From contig JAISPI010000047.1 in NCBI GenBank assembly GCA_031275075.1, positions 1 through 7,228 of the forward strand: DNA of 7,228 nt, in the 5' to 3' direction. The notes below the pieces were generated by a model, which was given only the letters and a program-made list of their open reading frames with translations, did not search any database and was not told where the DNA came from. The stretch's first letter is position 1. Each line of letters opens with the position of its first letter. This stretch comes from Burkholderiales bacterium (GTDB taxonomy: Bacteria; Pseudomonadota; Gammaproteobacteria; Burkholderiales; Casimicrobiaceae). Below, piece after piece: positions 1 through 5,720 of this stretch. The position numbers and the translations under genes are program-made.

Positions 1-336
1 CCGTACAGCGCCGCTGCCGTTATAAAGGAAAACGCCGCCGGAAAAACGGTGTTCGTCGATTTCACCGCGGCTTGGTGCGTAACCTGTCAAGCCAACAAAA
101 AATGGGTGCTCGATACCGACGATATACAGCAAGCCTTTGTGCATCACGGCGTCGTTCTGATGCGCGCCGACTGGACGCGCCGCGATCCCGCAATCACCGA
201 AGCGCTGGCGGCGCTTGGCCGCAGCAGCGTGCCGGTTTACGCGTTCTACCGCCCCGGGAAACCGCCGGAATTGCTGCCGGAACTGCTGCAAAAAGGGCTG
301 GTGCTCGACGCGCTGCGTTCTTTGGCGGTTGAATAG
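1..336 (+). CDS. DsbD/ScsB-family thiol:disulfide interchange protein, C-terminal thioredoxin domain (5' partial)
   Basis: Frame 1 is open from the first base, giving 111 visible residues before TAG; the protein begins upstream of the window. The visible part is a complete periplasmic thioredoxin-like domain. It has the strand VFVDFTAAW, then the redox motif CVTC (visible residues 26-29, bases 76-87), then a DWT-R-DP-IT segment. After that comes GRSSVP-Y, where the Pro at visible residue 78 is the expected cis-proline. In DsbD and ScsB proteins this domain takes electrons from the membrane CcdA-like domain and passes them to periplasmic disulfide partners. The DWT..DP.IT and GR..VP.Y..Y pattern resembles the ScsB-like branch more than E. 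coli DsbD, which has CVAC. A GTG at 49 is an internal codon, because homology runs through it. The upstream transmembrane and N-terminal domains cannot be seen, so the exact subfamily is open. Confidence 0.88.
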   Translation, partial: PYSAAAVIKENAAGKTVFVDFTAAWCVTCQANKKWVLDTDDIQQAFVHHGVVLMRADWTRRDPAITEALAALGRSSVPVYAFYRPGKPPELLPELLQKGLVLDALRSLAVE

Positions 337-340
337 AATA

Positions 341-369
341 GGTATCAGAGGTCGGGAATCAGGGATCAG
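341..369. repeat. Tandem heptamer repeat, consensus about GGRATCA
   Basis: Just after the DsbD-like stop codon the sequence runs in units of seven: ggtatca, gaggtcg, ggaatca, gggatca, then g. Three of the four units share the ATCA core. A similar series occurs at 6951-6972, at the 3' end of mltA. Both copies lie at the 3' end of a plus-strand gene, which suggests a dispersed short tandem repeat family. No function is visible. Confidence 0.6.
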
Positions 370-376
370 AAATTTT

Positions 377-440
377 GCCTCACGTGGAGGCGCGGAAAAC
401 GCCTTCCTCTTCAAGGGGAAGGTTGGGATGGGGATGGGGT
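377..440. repeat. Intergenic dispersed-type repeat with hairpins and a G-rich tract
   Basis: This stretch lies between the DsbD-like gene and the terminator of the SWIB gene. It holds two short hairpins: GCCTC/GAGGC at 377-381 and 387-391, and CCTTCCTCT/AGGGGAAGG at 402-410 and 414-422 with one G-T pair. The second runs straight into a G-rich tract with GGGG, GGG, GGGG and GGGG runs ending at 439. Its translation includes the RLGWGWG string that I recall as a recurrent spurious peptide in proteobacterial genomes, which suggests a dispersed non-coding repeat. That recollection is unchecked. The only open frames here are short and lack a ribosome binding site. Confidence 0.5.
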
Positions 441-470
441 TACGTGGATTCTGCGGCTTCGCGCAGAGAT

Positions 471-498
471 AAAAAAGGCCAGCGATTGCTGGCCTTTT
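471..498 (-). terminator. Rho-independent terminator of the SWIB gene
   Basis: A perfect 11-bp stem (AAAAGGCCAGC at 473-483 with GCTGGCCTTTT at 488-498) closes on a four-base loop. Read on the minus strand it is followed by a run of six T (476-471), so it fits as the intrinsic terminator of the gene that stops at 518, about 20 bp downstream of its stop codon. Four T also follow the stem on the plus strand, so it may also stop transcripts from the DsbD-like gene. Confidence 0.9.
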
Positions 499-517
499 CG
501 TTACGGCATCAAAGCAC

Positions 518-1054
518 TTATTTCAGATTGTTCGAGATCAACTTGGTCATTTCGAACATCGACACTTTGCTCTTTCCGCCAAAAACGCCTTTCAGTTTCT
601 CATCGGCGTTAATCATCCGTCTGTTGACGGCGTCTTGCAGTTTGTTCTTCTTGATGTAATCCCAAACCTTTTTGGTGACTTCCGTGCGCGGCAGCGGAGC
701 CGCACCAACAACAGCGGCCAGCGCGGCCGACGGGGTCAACGGGCGCATGAACGCCGGGTTGGGTTTACGCTTGGTCGCAGGTTTCTTGGCGGCTTTTTTG
801 ACAGCCTTTTTGGCAACTTTCTTGACCGCTTTCTTGGCGACTTTTTTGACAGCCTTTTTGGCAACTTTCTTGACCGTTTTCTTCGCGACTTTCTTCGCGA
901 CGGCTTTCTTGACGACTTTCTTCGCGGCCTTCTTTACAGCCGCTTTTTTGACGACTTTTTTCGCAGCGGCTTTTTTGACAACTTTCTTCGCTGCAACTTT
1001 CTTGACCGCTTTTTTGGCGGCTGACTTCTTGGTGGTTTTCTTGGCTTTAGCCAT
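518..1054 (-). CDS. Histone H1-like lysine/alanine-rich protein with C-terminal SWIB/MDM2 domain
   Basis: The product is 178 residues. Residues 1-97 are almost entirely Lys, Ala and Val in KKxA/KKxV units, a highly basic tail like that of bacterial histone H1-like proteins (HctB/AlgP type) and probably disordered and DNA-binding. Residues 101-178 match a SWIB/MDM2 domain: AFMRPLTPSAALAAVVG, RTEVTKKVWDYIKKNKLQD, RRMINADEKLKGVFGG and SMFEMTKLISNNL. The start chosen is the ATG at 1054. It follows AAGGA (1065-1061) at 6 nt, and the protein then opens MAKAKK as usual for this family. The frame stays open upstream to 1132, but those codons lack a good ribosome binding site and begin at about the predicted transcription start. 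A probable promoter lies at 1140-1145 and a strong terminator at 471-498, so it is likely monocistronic. The likely role is nucleoid binding or modulation of transcription or topology. That is inferred from composition and domain, and the molecular function of bacterial SWIB proteins is poorly known. Confidence 0.93.
   Translation of the reverse strand: MAKAKKTTKKSAAKKAVKKVAAKKVVKKAAAKKVVKKAAVKKAAKKVVKKAVAKKVAKKTVKKVAKKAVKKVAKKAVKKVAKKAVKKAAKKPATKRKPNPAFMRPLTPSAALAAVVGAAPLPRTEVTKKVWDYIKKNKLQDAVNRRMINADEKLKGVFGGKSKVSMFEMTKLISNNLK
793..876 (-). repeat. Internal tandem duplication in the H1-like tail (36 bp identical, 48-bp offset)
   Basis: Bases 793-828 and 841-876 are identical over 36 bp at an offset of 48 bp, which is 16 codons. 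The copies encode the KKVAKKAV-type repeat of the lysine-rich tail. Identity at third codon positions as well points to recent duplication rather than protein-level constraint alone. The rest of the tail repeats the same motif less exactly. Confidence 0.8.
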
Positions 1055-1174
1055 GAGCTTTCCTTCCTCTTTAGTCGATAAACCGATCATTCTGAGACGG
1101 CCCCTCCTGTCTACGGGTTTTTTCCATCTCATCGCGGCGACTATACCGCATTTTCAAGAGAAAAAAGCAGTCAA
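1055..1174 (-). promoter_or_regulatory. 5' leader and candidate promoter of the SWIB gene
   Basis: On the minus strand a good -10 hexamer TATAGT lies at 1145-1140, putting transcription start near 1133 and giving a leader of about 80 nt. The obvious -35-like TTGACT (1174-1169) is 23 nt away, too far for standard sigma-70 spacing, and at 17 nt the hexamer is poor. The promoter may therefore depend on an activator or on the A/T-rich stretch between. The ribosome binding site GAGGAAGGA ends 6 nt before the ATG. The -10 call is reasonable and the -35 is uncertain. Confidence 0.45.
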
Positions 1175-1250
1175 CAACGGATTTTTCATAGGGGACACAC
1201 ATAGTGTTGCAAGAAAGAGAAAAAACGAAGCGTTCTTATAGGTGAAAAAT

Positions 1251-1288
1251 ACGGTTTTCGGAGAGGCGTAACTCGCCACGAAAATCGT
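1251..1288 (-). terminator. Probable terminator for the rpe-glycosyltransferase operon
   Basis: An inverted repeat has outer arms ACGGTTTTCG (1251-1260) and CGAAAATCGT (1279-1288) with one G-T type mismatch. The inner arms are GGCG (1265-1268) and CGCC (1274-1277). Read on the minus strand the stem is followed by ATTTTTC, a short T-run. It lies about 130 bp past the glycosyltransferase stop codon and no other gene intervenes, so it is the best terminator candidate. The internal unpaired bases weaken it. Confidence 0.45.
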
Positions 1289-1366
1289 TTTCCCTCCTCA
1301 TGGCGAGACCTGCAAAGGCATGCGATAGAGGCTTCCACGAGGAGAAAAAAGGGATTGGGTGGCAGT

Positions 1367-1396
1367 ACGGGTATGTGTTTTTACCCGTTTACCCGT
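1367..1396. repeat. Small inverted plus direct repeat around TACCCGT
   Basis: ACGGGTA (1367-1373) pairs with TACCCGT (1382-1388) across an 8-base loop, and a second TACCCGT follows directly at 1390-1396. It sits 24-53 bp past the glycosyltransferase stop codon. No T-run follows on the minus strand, so it is a poor terminator by itself; it could protect the 3' end of the mRNA or bind a protein. The function is unknown. Confidence 0.4.
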
Positions 1397-1419
1397 CCCC
1401 GAAACCTGTCGTTCCGGTA

Positions 1420-4400
1420 TTAGCGCCTTGCCAGTTCCAGCGTTTTTTCCAGCTCTTGTGCCGCCACTTCGCGCGAAAAATGGGACTCAATGTTGGCGCG
1501 CCCCGCAGATGACAGTTGGCGCCACAGCGTTTCATCCCGGTAAACACGGGCAATCGCTTCGGCGAACGCGCGGGCGTCATCGGCGATCAGCGCGTCGTGG
1601 CCGTCGGTTAAATGCATGCCTTCGGCGGCCATTGGCGTAACGACGACCGGCACGCCGTAACTCATCGCCTGATTGACCTTGCCCTTGACACCGGCGCCGT
1701 AGCGCAGCGGCGCAATCGACACGCGCGTTTCGGTGAAATACGGCTCGATATTCTCAATATAGCCGGTAACGGCGACATCGTCCGACGCCAGCGCCTTCAC
1801 CGACGCAGGCAAATCGCCGCCGATAATGGTGGTCACAACGCCGGGCAAAAGCTCTCGCACATGCGGCAATACCTCGTTCCCGTACCACAGCATCGCATCG
1901 ACGTTGGGTGGGTGACGGAAGCTGCCGATGAACAGCAAGCCGGCGCGTTCGTCGAACGGGCGACCGGCAGGTTTCGGTTCGTGGATGTTGGACAGCACGG
2001 CGATCTTCGCGCCCGACACCAGCGACGCCAGCAGTGTTTGTTCGACCGACGACACCACCCAGGCGCGGTCGGCGGCATGGATCAACCGCAGTTCCTGTTT
2101 TCTTTGGGCCTCTGCCTGAGCGCGAGCCGTCGCGCTGTTCAACACTTCGGCTTCCCGTTCGGCACGCAGGAAATGCAGGTCAACCGTGTCGTAGATCACG
2201 AACGCCTGCGGCGCCCACTTGCGTGCCGCCGCCAGCCATTGCGCCGCCACTTCGAGACGCGACAGCACAATCACGTCGTATTCGCTGCCGCGCTCCTGCA
2301 AAAACGCTTCCATCGCGTTGAAATACGGCAGGTGCAGCACTTCAATGCCGTCCGCCTGTAATTGCCCGACGTAGGGAGCGCGGTATTCGAGCGAACTGGC
2401 GGCAAACGTAACCTTGCAGCCCGGCCGCGCAAGCAAATGCAGGATGTGCCACATGCGCAGCGATCCTGAATCGCGGTCGGGCGTCAACATACAAGCATCG
2501 AGTACCAGAATACGGAGGTGAACAGCCCGTTCCGCCGCGCGGCGGATATCACCGTAACGTTCGGGATGCCGCGCCAGCACAGCGTGCCACTTGTCGAGGA
2601 ACGCCGCCTGATTGATGACCTGATAGCGTTTGACACCCTGTGTTTCATCGGTACCCGACGTCTGCCCCTCGAAGTGAATCACCCGCGCCAGCGGTTGATA
2701 AAGCACCCGTTTTCCGGCAGCGCGCACCTGGAAAGCAAGATCGGTATCTTCGTAGTAAGCAGGCGCAAAACGCTCATCAAAACCGCCCAGTTGTTGCCAC
2801 AGCGCCCGGGAAAGCGCAATACAGGCGCCCGAACAGTAATCGACATCGCGCCGGTAGTGAAACGCCGGATGGTTCGGCTCATCGTTACGGCCATAATTCC
2901 AGGCCGACCCATCGCGGAAAACGATGCCCCCCGCTTCCTGCAAGCGACCATCGGGATAACACAACTGCGCGCCAACCATTCCGGCGCCGGGGACTTGGTT
3001 GAGGGTGTCGACCAGTGCGGTCAACCAACCATCGGTGACCAACGTATCGTTATTGAGAAAAACAAGTGTCTCGCCGCGCGCCTCTTTCGCGCCGGCATTG
3101 CAATTCCTGAGAAAACCGAGGTTGTGCGGCTGACGGATAAAACGTACGCCTTCGACCCCGATGAGTTGCGCCTGCAACGGCTCAGGCGAAGCGTCGTCAA
3201 GCACCAGCACTTCGTAAGCCACGCCATGCGTGTGCTCATGAACGCTCTTAATGCAACTGAACGTCGCCAACGGTTCGCCGAACGCAGCAATCAGGATTGA
3301 TACCCGTGGCGTGGCCGATGCCGCAACCGTCAACGGCGTCACCCGGGTTTCCTGAACCACAGGCTCAAACGGCAGCATCTGGAACACGCGGCGGCAAAAA
3401 ACTTTCTCATAGCTGCGTTTCACCAAAGCGCGTCCGCCAGCAGTCCGATAAATGGATATGGCAGTACGAACCATCCGCATGATGCGCAACGCTCTTTGTC
3501 GCCACTTCTCTTTTTGTTCCAGCCAGGCGAGCCACCCGTCCGGCGGAGTCGGCGGCGGCGAGTCACGCAGCGCCTTCAGGCGGCGCTGCAACTGTGCTTT
3601 CGCCTCCTTGCGGCCACAACCGACACCGGCATGGTACAAATCGTACAGCGACATCGGGTCATCATCGTGTCCGCTCGCTGCCGGCTCCGGCCAAATGATG
3701 GCATCAACCATCACCTCCCGCGCCGGTCGCGGTTCCGACGGCAACGCCTCAAGATAACGCCGGCGGTACGTTTCCTCTGTGTCGCAAAACGTGGGTGCCG
3801 TCGAAATTTCAGGGGCGAATCGGCACAGTGCTGCGTTCCATTCTGCGACGCTGCTGTCCCACGGCAACAGCACGACGTTCAACGTTTCCCGCAAGCGTTC
3901 CGTCAACGCTCCCAACGCTGATGCCACAATCGGCATGCCGCTTAATTGCGCCGGGGTCAGCGCATAACAAAACGATTCGGGGACTTGCGCCGGAAAGAAA
4001 AACACATCTGGTTTTTCGGCGGCAAGCAGCGCCGGTAAATCAGCTTCGTCGTACTCGCCGCTCATCGACAACCGCGACAACGGCAATGACGGTAACGGTT
4101 GCGCCGTGGAGCCGAGAATCCGGAACGATAACGGCAACGCCCGCGCCTCGGCGTCGCGGGCACAGGCACAGACAAGATTAAAACCCTTTTCAGGCGACAA
4201 CGCTCCGAGCACAGCCACGCGCAGCCGCGGCGGCGCCAATGTCAACGCTTCGGGGTGCGGCCAGATGAGCGGCGTGAACATCGGCAACCATTGGTGGATA
4301 CGCTCGGCGATATCGCGCGACGGCGCGATAACACGGTCAGCACGGCGCAACACGTCGCCAAACAGCGTCCTCCATTCGGCATTCGTCGGCGGCCAAGCGC

Positions 4401-4899
4401 CATTCGAAATACCGTCGGTCATCAATAGCGTATCATCGTCCCGCGGTTCGCCGAGGAAGCGGCCGCAATGATCGGCGAGGTGGTACTGACGGCCCAACGC
4501 AAAATAATCGTGCAGCGTCACGTCGAGCGGCACCCCCAGCGCCTGCGGCAACATCAACACATCTTGCGGCAGCGCGTGAATATGGTGCAGATGGACGCGA
4601 ACAATGCCTATCGCTTTGAGCGCCTCAACAAGCTGCGGCATTTCCTGCGGCAGCGCAAAGAGGCCGTCAAGACGAAGTCCCCCGTACTGCCAACCGACCC
4701 GAACCCGGTGTCCGAAAACGCCCGGCTTTTCCGGCGTCAAATGAACGATGTTGCAACGATCACCCAGAAGTCGCTCAAGGTCCCGGATATGGCGGGCGAT
4801 ACCGCCGCCCCAACCGTGATGAATAAAAAGCACAGGCCAGCGGTGAGACGCGGCAAGAGCGTTCAAGGCGACAAAGTGCGATGGCGCAACAGCAGTCAT
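1420..4899 (-). CDS. Large three-domain glycosyltransferase (GT-B + GT2 + GT-B)
   Basis: The product is 1159 residues. Residues 20-365 form a GT-B (GT4-like) unit with GGGIARHIRDL, LSPEKG (234-239) and PESFCYALTPAQLSG. Residues 400-525 are a basic linker with no clear domain. Residues 531-775 are a GT-A family 2 unit: PRVSILIAAFGEP, VLVLDDAS (D568, D569), FLNND (N616-D618), YCSGAC, and YYEDTDL (E717, D718, D720), the expected nucleotide-sugar/metal and base regions. Residues 795-1159 form a second GT-B unit ending PLRYGAGVKGKVNQAMSYGVPVV. No signal peptide or membrane span is evident, so it probably works in the cytoplasm on a lipid-linked or nascent surface glycan such as LPS or exopolysaccharide; donor and acceptor cannot be told. 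The start is taken as the ATG at 4899, 15 bp after the rpe stop and in the same frame. No good Shine-Dalgarno precedes it, so translational coupling to rpe is likely; TTG codons at 4908 and 4905 are alternatives. The first GT-B lacks the second Glu of EX7E. Confidence 0.93.
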   Translation of the reverse strand: MTAVAPSHFVALNALAASHRWPVLFIHHGWGGGIARHIRDLERLLGDRCNIVHLTPEKPGVFGHRVRVGWQYGGLRLDGLFALPQEMPQLVEALKAIGIVRVHLHHIHALPQDVLMLPQALGVPLDVTLHDYFALGRQYHLADHCGRFLGEPRDDDTLLMTDGISNGAWPPTNAEWRTLFGDVLRRADRVIAPSRDIAERIHQWLPMFTPLIWPHPEALTLAPPRLRVAVLGALSPEKGFNLVCACARDAEARALPLSFRILGSTAQPLPSLPLSRLSMSGEYDEADLPALLAAEKPDVFFFPAQVPESFCYALTPAQLSGMPIVASALGALTERLRETLNVVLLPWDSSVAEWNAALCRFAPEISTAPTFCDTEETYRRRYLEALPSEPRPAREVMVDAIIWPEPAASGHDDDPMSLYDLYHAGVGCGRKEAKAQLQRRLKALRDSPPPTPPDGWLAWLEQKEKWRQRALRIMRMVRTAISIYRTAGGRALVKRSYEKVFCRRVFQMLPFEPVVQETRVTPLTVAASATPRVSILIAAFGEPLATFSCIKSVHEHTHGVAYEVLVLDDASPEPLQAQLIGVEGVRFIRQPHNLGFLRNCNAGAKEARGETLVFLNNDTLVTDGWLTALVDTLNQVPGAGMVGAQLCYPDGRLQEAGGIVFRDGSAWNYGRNDEPNHPAFHYRRDVDYCSGACIALSRALWQQLGGFDERFAPAYYEDTDLAFQVRAAGKRVLYQPLARVIHFEGQTSGTDETQGVKRYQVINQAAFLDKWHAVLARHPERYGDIRRAAERAVHLRILVLDACMLTPDRDSGSLRMWHILHLLARPGCKVTFAASSLEYRAPYVGQLQADGIEVLHLPYFNAMEAFLQERGSEYDVIVLSRLEVAAQWLAAARKWAPQAFVIYDTVDLHFLRAEREAEVLNSATARAQAEAQRKQELRLIHAADRAWVVSSVEQTLLASLVSGAKIAVLSNIHEPKPAGRPFDERAGLLFIGSFRHPPNVDAMLWYGNEVLPHVRELLPGVVTTIIGGDLPASVKALASDDVAVTGYIENIEPYFTETRVSIAPLRYGAGVKGKVNQAMSYGVPVVVTPMAAEGMHLTDGHDALIADDARAFAEAIARVYRDETLWRQLSSAGRANIESHFSREVAAQELEKTLELARR

Positions 4900-4914
4900 G
4901 ACCAACAATAGGCG

Positions 4915-5592
4915 CTATCGCACCGTAGCCAGCGCGTTTCTCAGCGCGCCGATTGTTTTTGCATAATCGCCACCGGCAAAGACCGCGCTGCCCGCAACGA
5001 ACGTATCCGCACCCGCTTGGGCGATGGCCGCAATGTTGTCCGCCTTCACGCCGCCATCGACTTCCAGAAGAATCTCGCGGCCCATGCGCTGTTGTGCCGC
5101 ATCGATCCGTGCCCGCGCCTGCCGCAATTTATCAAGCGTATGTGGAATGAACGCCTGTCCACCGAAGCCGGGATTGACCGACATCAACAACACCAGATCA
5201 ATCCGGTCGAGCGCCCAGTCAAGACAATCGAGCGGCGTCGCCGGATTCAGCGCCAGCCCCGGCTTACAGCCATGATCGCGGATCAGCGCAATCGTCCGAT
5301 CTACATGCCGCGACGCCTCCGGGTGAAAACTGATATACGTCGCGCCCGCCTGAGCGAAGCCGCTGACCAGCGCATCGACCGGCTGCACCATCAGGTGCAC
5401 GTCGATCGGCACCGTCGCATGCGGCTTGATCGCCTGACACACCAGCGGGCCAACCGTCAGATTCGGCACATAATGGTTATCCATTACATCGAAATGCACA
5501 AAGTCCGCGCCGGCGGCGATGACATTTCGCACTTCTTCACCCAAACGGGCAAAATCAGCAGAAAGAAGAGAAGGAGCGATCCGGTATTTCAT
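4915..5592 (-). CDS. rpe: Ribulose-phosphate 3-epimerase
   Basis: The 225-residue protein has the normal length for this family. It interconverts D-ribulose 5-phosphate and D-xylulose 5-phosphate in the pentose phosphate pathway (and the Calvin cycle where present), in the cytoplasm, as a TIM barrel. Diagnostic segments are APSLLSADF (6-14), VHFDVMDNHYVPNLTVGP (32-49), DVHLMV (64-69), MSVNPGFGGQAFI (137-149, phosphate loop), LEVDGGV (176-182) and VAGSAVF (199-205). The expected metal ligands His33, Asp35, His66 and Asp179 are all present, with Asp35 and Asp179 as the acid/base pair. The ATG at 5592 is the natural family start; the ribosome binding site is weak (GACGGG about 6 nt upstream). 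It stops with TAG, and the glycosyltransferase frame continues in phase 15 bp later. It is divergent from mltA. Confidence 0.97.
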   Translation of the reverse strand: MKYRIAPSLLSADFARLGEEVRNVIAAGADFVHFDVMDNHYVPNLTVGPLVCQAIKPHATVPIDVHLMVQPVDALVSGFAQAGATYISFHPEASRHVDRTIALIRDHGCKPGLALNPATPLDCLDWALDRIDLVLLMSVNPGFGGQAFIPHTLDKLRQARARIDAAQQRMGREILLEVDGGVKADNIAAIAQAGADTFVAGSAVFAGGDYAKTIGALRNALATVR

Positions 5593-5720
5593 AAAAACCC
5601 GTCAAAAATGTGTCGAATACGGTTGAAAAATGAAAAGCGCCACAGGCATGAGCCGATGCAGTGTTATCTTCGCTTATACTTCGACGCGCGGCAATGGCTA
5701 TCAGACAAAAAGGTGGGCTT
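5593..5720. promoter_or_regulatory. Divergent rpe/mltA intergenic promoter region
   Basis: This 128-bp spacer separates two divergent genes, so it must carry both promoters. On the plus strand TATACT at 5675-5680 is a good -10, putting the mltA transcript start near 5687; the -35 is poorly matched. The complement contains TATAAG (5678-5673), a possible -10 for rpe, overlapping the mltA one; if both are used they would compete. AAGGTG (5710-5715), 5 nt before the GTG at 5721, is a good ribosome binding site for mltA. No riboswitch or clear operator is seen. Confidence 0.5.

Noticed and set aside
793..1020. Possible CRISPR-like direct repeats
   Set aside because: The repeats are codon-periodic units of the Lys/Ala tail without unique spacers between them.
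1055..1132. N-terminal extension of the SWIB protein to 1132
   Set aside because: The AAGGA site sits 6 nt before the ATG at 1054, the family begins MAKAKK there, and the upstream codons coincide with the predicted transcription start and leader.
672..1241. 189-codon plus-strand open frame opposite the SWIB gene, with regular LTAFLATF repeats resembling a membrane protein
   Set aside because: It is the complement of the KKxA repeats. Lys-rich codons on the minus strand give Phe/Leu on the plus strand, and there is no ribosome binding site; the SWIB domain proves the minus frame.
1612..2361. 249-codon plus-strand open frame within the glycosyltransferase
   Set aside because: It is antisense to the second GT-B domain, with shadow-like composition and no supporting start signals.
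2518..3300. 260-codon plus-strand open frame within the glycosyltransferase
   Set aside because: It is antisense to the conserved GT2 domain, which fixes the minus frame. The translation is Arg/His-rich without a recognisable domain, as expected of a shadow frame.
5661..5720. Upstream in-frame starts of mltA (GTG at 5661, ATG at 5694)
   Set aside because: The best -10 box (5675-5680) lies downstream of 5661, and only the GTG at 5721 has a good ribosome binding site. The extra residues would also lengthen an already long signal peptide.
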